From a virus, in IMG/VR virus record IMGVR_UViG_3300020183_005982, positions 1-20,201 of that record: 20,201 nt of DNA; one strand, 5' to 3'. Shown in pieces: positions 15,191 to 20,201 of the stretch. The notes below the pieces were generated by a model that saw nothing but the letters and a program-made list of their open reading frames with translations, was not told the origin of the DNA and did not search any database. Position 1 is the first letter of the stretch. The number at the start of each line of letters is the position of its first letter. Position numbers and translations under genes: made by a program.

Positions 15191-15891
15191 CAAAAATAGG
15201 GCTGTGCCCATCTGGACAAAATCCGCCAGCAATCAAGCAGGCTGGCATAAGGCGCAACTGGATGGATGACACGCACAAAAAACACGCATATCAATGTCTC
15301 CCCGTAACTGTTTCCAATGTGAGTGGCTGGGAGGTGCAACTAAAAGAAGAAGTTGTGGTCATTTGGGATGGTGGGAACACTGTGCCGCGAGTCATCAAGG
15401 GAGAACTTTCGTCAGACGGATTCCGTCAGGTCCAACAATCAATTATTGGAATGGTATCTTTTACACTTGGTTGGATAATAAAAACAGAACAGCCGTACTC
15501 GACGGTCATTTCTGGGAGCCCGAATTATTTCCCGGATGGAGCAGTTGGTTTGACTGCCACCATTCCTACGTGGTGGTGGCCGGACGAAGTTCAAATGAAC
15601 TGGAAAATTACAAAAGTTGGCGAAGAGGTTGTTTTCCCTGCCGGCTCTCCAATTTGTTTTTTCACCATACAAGACGATGGATTGCTGGGTTCTGTGGAAT
15701 TTGAATCATTTAACATTTGGGAAAATAAAGAATTTATTGACAGAAGGGTCAAGTACAGTCAAGAAAAAGCAGAAAAATCCAGAGAGTGGATTTGGTCCAA
15801 GGGAATCAAAACCGGACTCGACTCTGATGGACAAAAAATAGGTCCGGAGTTCATGGGTATGCCCAAACTCGCAGAGCCGCCACTGCTATAA
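15187..15891 (+). CDS. DUF6065-like protein
   Basis: A 234-aa protein I recognise as DUF6065-like from memory of the family: an N-terminal WMDDT, then AYQCLPVTVSNVSGWEV (34-50), EVVVIWDGG (55-63), a mid block with GMVSFTLGWIIKTE, SGSPNYFPDGAVGLTATIPT (109-128), PDEVQMNWKITK (132-143) and VVFPAGSPICFFT (148-160). This order fits that family, which occurs in phages and bacteria and has no established function. It is a compact soluble beta-rich protein, with no signal peptide. The start overlaps the preceding oxygenase stop (ATGA), so it is coupled to that cassette. Its own stop codon lies inside the next promoter. Confidence 0.7.
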   Translation: MTKIGLCPSGQNPPAIKQAGIRRNWMDDTHKKHAYQCLPVTVSNVSGWEVQLKEEVVVIWDGGNTVPRVIKGELSSDGFRQVQQSIIGMVSFTLGWIIKTEQPYSTVISGSPNYFPDGAVGLTATIPTWWWPDEVQMNWKITKVGEEVVFPAGSPICFFTIQDDGLLGSVEFESFNIWENKEFIDRRVKYSQEKAEKSREWIWSKGIKTGLDSDGQKIGPEFMGMPKLAEPPLL

Positions 15892-15892
15892 T
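15884..15892 (+). promoter_or_regulatory. Extended -10 promoter for the small-protein cluster
   Basis: TGC-TATAAT is a perfect TG-n extended -10 that overlaps the stop codon of the DUF6065-like gene. A start near 15899 would give a leader of ~27 nt with GGAG at 15917-15920 before the ATG at 15926. No good -35. Confidence 0.55.
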
Positions 15893-15925
15893 TGACTGTA
15901 ATTGCACCAAAGTATTGGAGAAAAT

Positions 15926-16144
15926 ATGGAATTCACAACACAGCTAACCAATAATGAGAAGCGTGGCATTTATGAGAGAAGCTTGCGTGATGCCGAGAAG
16001 TTGTTGTTTGACCGTCTCATCTCACATGGTGTTGACCCAGACACATTTGACCTCAATGCTGAACACAAATTTGATGTTGATAACCTTAATGACTCAATCA
16101 CTGCCGTCCGTTTGATAAGGCGAAAGCTTGCTGAGCTAGGCTAA
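15926..16144 (+). CDS. Small helical protein, paralogue family member 1
   Basis: A 72-aa helical protein. The ATG at 15926 is preferred to a TTG at 15902 because GGAG lies 5 nt upstream. It contains LLFDRLISHGVDPDTFDL near the middle and ends in a basic helix (VRLIRRKLAEL). The G-V-D-P-D element is shared with the small proteins that follow. No domain is recognised. It lies first after the promoter at 15884, suggesting that it heads its own transcript. The stop is 4 nt from the next ATG. Confidence 0.75.
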   Translation: MEFTTQLTNNEKRGIYERSLRDAEKLLFDRLISHGVDPDTFDLNAEHKFDVDNLNDSITAVRLIRRKLAELG

Positions 16145-16148
16145 CTCA

Positions 16149-16403
16149 ATGGACTTTAATCGAGTAAGTCCACAAGCAAAAATTGCTGCGGCCTATCGGC
16201 TGTTGCAGCAGCAGTCAAATACCATGATTGGCATCCTTCTCAGGGTAGGGGTTGACCCATCGGGAATTACGGAAGAAGAAGTTGATGCCCATTTAAATGC
16301 AAATGATTCAAACGAATTAACGGACAAGGTTAAACATTTGCGAAGCGTCGCCTATTTGAGAAGAGCCAACAACCTTATAAAGCAAAAACTTGAAACGAGA
16401 TAA
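16149..16403 (+). CDS. Small helical protein, paralogue family member 2
   Basis: An 84-aa helical protein. IGILLRVGVDPSGITEEEVDAHL matches the LISHGVDPDTFDL region of member 1, followed by a second helix pair ending NNLIKQKLETR. The function is unknown. It starts 4 nt after member 1. TAGGCT at 16137-16142 lies 6 nt before its ATG and fits TANNNT-N6-ATG, but this may be chance. No strong Shine-Dalgarno. Confidence 0.75.
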   Translation: MDFNRVSPQAKIAAAYRLLQQQSNTMIGILLRVGVDPSGITEEEVDAHLNANDSNELTDKVKHLRSVAYLRRANNLIKQKLETR

Positions 16404-16405
16404 TT

Positions 16406-16618
16406 ATGGCATTGTCAGCAGCACAAAAAGAGGCCGCAAAAGAAGAGGCAAAGCAGTATCTTGAATATTCCATTTACGTACTCGCGTTGATACTAGGTGT
16501 TAATCCAGATGAACTAGATGAAAATTTCGTAAACCCGGAGACGCCAGAGTCCGACGCATCAAGATACAAGTCGTTTAATAATTTAATTCACCAGATACAA
16601 ACCTATACGGCGCTGTAG
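16406..16618 (+). CDS. Small helical protein, paralogue family member 3
   Basis: A 70-aa protein. The N-terminus is charged (KEAAKEEAKQ), followed by YVLALILGVNPDELDENFV, which aligns with the G-V-D-P region of members 1 and 2, and a C-terminal helix (LIHQIQTYTAL). The family is not recognised. It begins 2 nt after the stop of member 2, so translation is probably coupled. Confidence 0.72.
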   Translation: MALSAAQKEAAKEEAKQYLEYSIYVLALILGVNPDELDENFVNPETPESDASRYKSFNNLIHQIQTYTAL

Positions 16619-16628
16619 GAATACCCGC

Positions 16629-16934
16629 ATGAAAGTTCCTACCCCACTCATCAAGGAATCGATTGCACTCGTTGATGCCGCTATTGCCACTGGTCAATAC
16701 AACATTTGTCCAGAACAGTCAAAGTCGGAGCCGGACATCTCAAACCCAATGGATAATCCAGACCGCAAAGAAAATGTTATGAAGTGGAATCCAAAAACAT
16801 TTTCTTTTATACTCCCGGATGGGGCTGCTATTTTTTGTGAAAGACTTCAGGGAGCCGACCCAATGGCGCCATACGGGAGTGACCCAGTTGAAGACATGGA
16901 AGATTGGGCGGAGGCAGAAGATGAGACGGACTAG
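16629..16934 (+). CDS. Small acidic hypothetical protein
   Basis: A 101-aa protein unlike its neighbours. The N-terminus has one helix (ESIALVDAAIATGQY), a Pro/Asp/Ser-rich linker (~30-48) and then a small beta-like part, WNPKTFSFILPDGAAIFCERL (53-73). The C-terminus is strongly acidic (DPVEDMEDWAEAEDETD). It lacks the GVDP motif. No family recognised. AGGA lies 8 nt before the ATG; the end overlaps the next start by 14 nt. Confidence 0.65.
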   Translation: MKVPTPLIKESIALVDAAIATGQYNICPEQSKSEPDISNPMDNPDRKENVMKWNPKTFSFILPDGAAIFCERLQGADPMAPYGSDPVEDMEDWAEAEDETD

Positions 16935-17229
16935 GAGTGCTGGCGGCGAAAGAGCCTACGATGCAGCAGAGCACCTTAACAGCATAGAGCGCGAGTTGGC
17001 GACCATTTTGTATATTGCTGGCGTGGAATTTAATCAAATATCCGACGTTGAGATAGATGACATTTTTTTTAAGTTGAGAAAATCGTTCCACATGAGTAGC
17101 AGTACGTACAATCAACAGGGCAAGCCTGCTTGCGACCTAACAAGAAAACAGAACTTTCTACTCACTAATCGAGCTAGACACCTATGGCTTGAAAGACAAG
17201 TTGCATTGGCGGCGGCACAAAATGGATAA
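16921..17229 (+). CDS. Small helical protein, paralogue family member 4
   Basis: A 102-aa protein; the ATG at 16921 is chosen because GGAGG (16910-16914) sits 6 nt upstream. The N-terminus is basic (MRRTRSAGGERA). LATILYIAGVEFNQISDVEIDDI aligns with the IGILLRVGVDPSGITEEEVDAHL region of member 2, with G-V-E replacing G-V-D and Pro lost. The C-terminus has a basic, Trp-containing helix (RARHLWLERQVALAAAQ). The function is unknown. It overlaps the next start by 8 nt. Confidence 0.7.
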   Translation: MRRTRSAGGERAYDAAEHLNSIERELATILYIAGVEFNQISDVEIDDIFFKLRKSFHMSSSTYNQQGKPACDLTRKQNFLLTNRARHLWLERQVALAAAQNG

Positions 17230-17929
17230 TTTTGCACTTAGAAGCTCGATGGTCACCCAGCAGAGCTCAAAAACATCTCTGGGAAGTTGGTTTGACTTCA
17301 AACAAATGATGTCCGAGGTTGGCGAAAATGTATCCGATTACCTAACGTCAATAAATATTGATAAGCGAAATGTGGCAGTTGCTGGTCTTAATACCTTCTG
17401 GATATATGAACTAATCAAAAATATGGAACCAGAGTGGCTAGCAGTAGTTGAATGTGAGCATATTGCACAAGAGCAGATTCTTTTTACGCATAAACCGAAT
17501 TCCGTGTTATTTATTAGTGCCGACATGTTTGCGATTCCTGTTTATAAAGCCAAGTTCCCCAACTCGACGATTTGTGTAATGAACAACTGTTACTTGTTTT
17601 ATGCTGAGAGCATTATTGATTGGGGAAATCAAGATGATTACGAATATGACGTAATAGACCGCGAAGACCTTGGAGTTGAAAAATTTGACATGATTGTTGC
17701 TTGGGCGTGGTCAATTGTTGGCAGCGACTCGATGCTCTTGGATATGGTTTCGTCATTAAATAGCGGCGGTGCATTGCTGATAGATTGTTCAAATCACAAT
17801 ACAAAACTGTATAGAGAAGACTTTCATATTCACCCATATTCAAGAATGCATGATTTGCTTAAAGAGCAAGACGGCTATACATACCACCTAGCGAACGGTT
17901 ACGGACAAACTGTATTCATTAAAAATTGA
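17222..17929 (+). CDS. Degenerate SAM-methyltransferase-like Rossmann protein
   Basis: A 235-aa protein; the ATG at 17222 is used in place of an upstream TTG at 17189. The pattern VAVAGLNTFWIYELIKNM (51-68), AVVECEH (74-80), NSVLFISADMF (93-103), KFDMIVAWAWSIVGSDSMLLDMVSSL (154-179) and SGGALLIDCSN (181-191) follows class I methyltransferase strands 1 to 5. The glycine-rich GxGxG of motif I is replaced by V-A-G-L-N, so SAM binding is uncertain. It overlaps the previous gene by 8 nt. Target unknown; a Rossmann enzyme with a different cofactor is the main alternative. Confidence 0.6.
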   Translation: MDNFALRSSMVTQQSSKTSLGSWFDFKQMMSEVGENVSDYLTSINIDKRNVAVAGLNTFWIYELIKNMEPEWLAVVECEHIAQEQILFTHKPNSVLFISADMFAIPVYKAKFPNSTICVMNNCYLFYAESIIDWGNQDDYEYDVIDREDLGVEKFDMIVAWAWSIVGSDSMLLDMVSSLNSGGALLIDCSNHNTKLYREDFHIHPYSRMHDLLKEQDGYTYHLANGYGQTVFIKN

Positions 17930-17934
17930 AGTTT

Positions 17935-17951
17935 TGGGCTAGTATTTTTCT
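17935..17951 (+). promoter_or_regulatory. Leaderless-type promoter of the AspH-like gene
   Basis: TGGGC-TAGTAT places the hexamer at 17940-17945, exactly 6 nt before the ATG at 17952, so transcription would start at or next to the ATG. This is the TANNNT-N6-ATG layout of leaderless genes. There is no Shine-Dalgarno in the 22-nt gap. The same GGGCTAG-N9-ATG recurs at 20005. Confidence 0.5.
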
Positions 17952-18695
17952 ATGAAAAATAAAACTCCAGAGTTTTGGGATGAGATAATCTCAACAATAC
18001 CCGTATGTATTGAACTTGAAAAAAATTGGATAAAAATAAGGGATGAATACCTTGTACAGGATTCTCACAACAACAACAATACGACTGATAGCATTACCAG
18101 GTTTTCGGTTCCCAAATTCGCCATTTCTAACCGCGGACAAATAGATAAAGAGTCGAGTCGCGAAGCCACAACACCCGACAGCGCCAGGGAGGGAAATGAA
18201 AAATTGCATGACGGCGTATGGGAGGGGTTTGCAGCTGGAACAATGCCAAAAGAAGACATTAATGTTCAATGGGCAAATACTAATTACATTCGTAAAGTGC
18301 TTAAATGGAAAACAAAAAGAACCATTCCAGAACATCTCGAAGATTCTCGAAAAAAATTCCCAACATTCAATAAAATAGTTAATGAGTTTGCAGACGAGGG
18401 GCAATGTTCTGGAGCTTTCTACAGCTTGGTTAAGCCAGGGACAACAATCAATCCACACTTTGGAGCAGATGAACATATGAGATGTCATTTGTCATTAATC
18501 AATGACCCAAAATGTATTTTGACAGTAGGGGATAAAAGCAGAACTTGGGAAGAAGGAAAAATACTAGCATTTAAAGACGGTCGCCCATATATGCATTCAG
18601 TCAGACACAACGGAGACAAAGATAGATTAGTTTTGTTTTTCGACTTTGATATGACGTATCTCAGGGCTCGCTTTCCAGATATCGAAGGGTTGTAA
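17952..18695 (+). CDS. Aspartyl/asparaginyl beta-hydroxylase-like 2OG oxygenase (E)
   Basis: A 247-aa protein. The C-terminal half (~152-232) matches aspartyl/asparaginyl beta-hydroxylases: YSLVKPGTTINPHFGADEHM (157-176) with iron ligand H169, the R177-x-H179 pair that contacts 2OG in this family, TVGDKSRTWEEGKILAF, the second iron ligand H215 (YMHS) and R225 (DRLVLFF). AspH-type enzymes use two His and no Asp ligand, which fits. The N-terminal ~100 residues hold an Asn run (HNNNNTTD) and are not recognised. No membrane anchor, unlike human AspH. It is distant in sequence from A to D, so it joined the island separately. Its leaderless-type promoter suggests independent expression. Confidence 0.85.
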   Translation: MKNKTPEFWDEIISTIPVCIELEKNWIKIRDEYLVQDSHNNNNTTDSITRFSVPKFAISNRGQIDKESSREATTPDSAREGNEKLHDGVWEGFAAGTMPKEDINVQWANTNYIRKVLKWKTKRTIPEHLEDSRKKFPTFNKIVNEFADEGQCSGAFYSLVKPGTTINPHFGADEHMRCHLSLINDPKCILTVGDKSRTWEEGKILAFKDGRPYMHSVRHNGDKDRLVLFFDFDMTYLRARFPDIEGL

Positions 18696-18703
18696 AAGAA
18701 TGT

Positions 18704-19375
18704 ATGCAGATATTGGACGATGCAATCAGCAGGAATCTCTATCTTGATGTGCTTGGGGACTGCTTATTTTTCCCTGAATCGATGGGACCAGGCGAGAAAA
18801 TAGCAACAGAGCTAAATTCCTACCACGATGAAAAAGCTAGTTGTTTTGCGCCGTATATGTTTTGGGATGGGTGGTGGTTATCCGAAGCAAACACTCTAAA
18901 AAAAAGAGTAATCAAGGAGCTATGGGAAAATAGACTCCCAGCGCGACAAGATGAGATATTGGGATTTGAATATTGGACCAGGACGTATCTTCCCGGCCAA
19001 TATTTGGATGTCCACGTCGACGAAGATACGTTTTTGTACGCGGATTCCAAGACGTTTTCTGGACCACATGCTGGTGGAATTTGGTACGGTTGCGATAATA
19101 AAGATGGTGGATTTCTAGAGATACATCAGTCCGTATTGGTTGACGGACAAAAAATGATACTTGAGCGAGACAGCATTGACCGCAACATTTCTCCAATTGA
19201 GCAAAGAGAAAGAATTGCGTACAGGGGCAATAGGTTTATTAATTTCGATGCAGGCCATGTTCTTCATTCAACGACTCCAGCAAAGTCCGGAAAACGCGAA
19301 GTAATGGTTATCAATGTGTGGCACAAAAACAACCCACCGACCGCACTTGGGTTAGATAAGTTTTTCTATGAGTGA
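18704..19375 (+). CDS. 2OG-Fe(II) oxygenase (F), divergent
   Basis: A 223-aa protein of the 2OG-Fe(II) oxygenase superfamily. LDVHVDEDT (101-109) gives iron ligands H104 and D106; GHVLHSTTPAKSGKREVMVINVW (184-206) gives H188 and R198. A long insert (~110-165) lies between the HxD and the second His, with GGIWYGC and GGFLEIHQS. It differs from A to D, which have a tight GGE-x-Y-F-P core; it is nearer the broad PHD/P4H-like group. No RBS is strong; the gene starts 8 nt after the AspH-like stop. The end overlaps the next start by 8 nt. Confidence 0.82.
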   Translation: MQILDDAISRNLYLDVLGDCLFFPESMGPGEKIATELNSYHDEKASCFAPYMFWDGWWLSEANTLKKRVIKELWENRLPARQDEILGFEYWTRTYLPGQYLDVHVDEDTFLYADSKTFSGPHAGGIWYGCDNKDGGFLEIHQSVLVDGQKMILERDSIDRNISPIEQRERIAYRGNRFINFDAGHVLHSTTPAKSGKREVMVINVWHKNNPPTALGLDKFFYE

Positions 19376-19985
19376 AGAGCTTGCATACACACCCCTCATA
19401 ACACAGGGTATATTTACAACAATTTTAAATGATATTGACAACAAAAAGCTTGTACATGAAATACAAGAATATGGATATGCGGTGCCGTCTGGTGATGAGC
19501 GGTATAACTGGAGCGGATTTATACAATACGAGGACACCGTATGCCCAAGAAGCAAAGAGTTTGAAAAACTCGAAAAAGCAGTGATTGCCGCAGTGGACAG
19601 GGTTGGTGGACGCGCCCATCAAATTGACGAATTATGGGCAATACTTCTTGATAAAGGTAAAAGCGTTATGGCGCACTGCCATCACAAAAAACACCACATA
19701 TATCCGGAAGAGTATTTTTCAGTATCGTATTATCCACAGGTTCCGGATGGCTCTGCCGCACTGGTATTTTCTGCAAACTGGTGTGGATATATGAATAGTT
19801 CCGTGATGATTGAGCCAAAAGAAGGCATGCTTACAATCTTTAATTCATACCTAAATCACATGACCACGAGGCACAATTCAAGCATCCCAAGAATTGTGAT
19901 AAGCATGAATCTAAGCCCTGTCAAGCCAAATATTGCGCCAAATGCAGACTGGTCAATCTACCAAGAAAGGCCCATAGTTAATTAG
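19368..19985 (+). CDS. Putative 2OG-Fe(II) oxygenase-like protein (G), unusual HxH
   Basis: A 205-aa protein. ELWAILLDKGKSVMAHCHH (88-106), EYFSVSYYPQVPDGSA (115-130), IEPKEGMLTIFNSYLNHMTT (148-167) and IPRIVISMNLSP (173-184) follow the order of the 2OG-FeII_Oxy_5 group seen in marine phages. The candidate iron ligands are H103 and/or H105 and H164, with R175 as 2OG contact. The usual HxD is HCH here, so the acidic ligand is missing or supplied elsewhere; activity is therefore less certain than for A to F. The start overlaps the previous stop by 8 nt. It is the last gene before a promoter-bearing gap. Confidence 0.65.
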   Translation: MSEELAYTPLITQGIFTTILNDIDNKKLVHEIQEYGYAVPSGDERYNWSGFIQYEDTVCPRSKEFEKLEKAVIAAVDRVGGRAHQIDELWAILLDKGKSVMAHCHHKKHHIYPEEYFSVSYYPQVPDGSAALVFSANWCGYMNSSVMIEPKEGMLTIFNSYLNHMTTRHNSSIPRIVISMNLSPVKPNIAPNADWSIYQERPIVN

Positions 19986-20014
19986 CTCATATTGACTTGA
20001 CCATGGGCTAGAAT
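19983..20014 (+). promoter_or_regulatory. Stem-loop overlapping a leaderless-type promoter
   Basis: TAGCTCAT (19983-19990), a 12-nt loop and ATGGGCTA (20003-20010) form an 8-bp stem with one G-U pair. The right arm runs into TAGAAT (20009-20014), which lies 6 nt before the ATG at 20021. The structure could end the upstream transcript, act as an operator, or be incidental. Confidence 0.4.
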
Positions 20015-20020
20015 CTAAAA

Positions 20021-20201
20021 ATGATACAAAATCTCAATAATTCTGAACTAAAAATCAGTACGCCACTTGGGCTAGATAGGTTTTGGCTGCGTATCAATGA
20101 TGATAATTCTGGAGTGTTTGATTCGGGCTTAGATAAATATCCATTCACGGCAGACAGTCATCGCGTCAACGACGGACGTGTGACTATCGACGTTGAAATT
20201 A
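20021..20201 (+). CDS. Unknown gene, 3' end cut by window edge
   Basis: The frame from the ATG at 20021 is open to the window end (60 codons). It begins MIQNLNNSELKISTPLGLDRFW; nothing in these 60 residues is recognised. The N-terminal PLGLDRFW resembles the LGLDKFF at the end of gene F, both in protein and in DNA (19349-19369 against 20063-20084). Its TANNNT box 6 nt upstream suggests a leaderless transcript. Confidence 0.6.
   Translation, partial: MIQNLNNSELKISTPLGLDRFWLRINDDNSGVFDSGLDKYPFTADSHRVNDGRVTIDVEI

Noticed and set aside
15902-15925. Upstream TTG start for small protein 1
   Set aside because: GGAG sits at the right distance for the ATG at 15926, and the TTG would lie only a few bases after the predicted transcription start with no RBS. 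The same reasoning rejects starts at 14411, 16819 and 17189.
15884-20201. tRNA genes in the small-gene region
   Set aside because: No cloverleaf with a T-loop GTTCRANYC-type sequence was seen in the short gaps, and nearly all bases are coding.

Overview
The window looks like part of a tailed double-stranded DNA bacteriophage genome, probably an uncultivated aquatic phage. The evidence is a small holin, a run of tail-fibre genes built from repeats seen in marine and freshwater phages, and a long same-strand block of closely packed or overlapping genes rich in 2-oxoglutarate/Fe(II) (2OG) oxygenases. No capsid, portal, terminase, replication gene, tRNA or integrase is visible. Host is not determined. 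Two genes have a -10-like hexamer (TANNNT) exactly 6 nt before the ATG, the leaderless layout well known in Actinobacteria. That makes an actinobacterial host plausible but is not proof.

Layout. (1) 1-2847, minus strand: the 5' part of a GC-rich gene for a secreted protein (signal peptide, legume-type lectin domain with an intact metal site, Ig-like domain, start of a beta-helix), preceded by an AT-rich GT-B glycosyltransferase gene. (2) 2851-3172: strand switch with an extended -10 promoter, a 70-aa holin-like gene and a terminator-like hairpin. (3) 3219-10288: tail-fibre and adaptor genes (127, 102, 433, 160, 68 and 1443 aa). The 1443-aa fibre starts with an Mtd_N-like domain, carries four 104-aa repeats plus smaller repeats, and contains an AT-rich internal segment. 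(4) 10292-10915: a fibronectin-III-like domain fused to eight copies of a 12-residue Pro/Phe/Tyr repeat. (5) 10934-15891: a glutathione-peroxidase-like protein, four P4H-like 2OG oxygenases, a sulfotransferase and a DUF6065-like protein. (6) 15926-17929: a promoter, four small related helical proteins, one unrelated acidic small protein and a degenerate methyltransferase-like protein. (7) 17952-19985: an aspartyl/asparaginyl-hydroxylase-like protein and two more 2OG oxygenases, then a partial unknown gene under a second leaderless-type promoter.

How it may work together. Regions 3 and 4 are probably host-recognition structures. Regions 5 to 7 hold seven divergent 2OG oxygenases plus sulfo-, glycosyl- and methyl-transferase-like enzymes. 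This is the enzyme content expected of a modification cassette acting on a phage or host surface polymer. The Pro/Tyr-rich repeat protein lies directly upstream of prolyl-hydroxylase-like genes and close to a sulfotransferase, so it is an attractive but unproven substrate.
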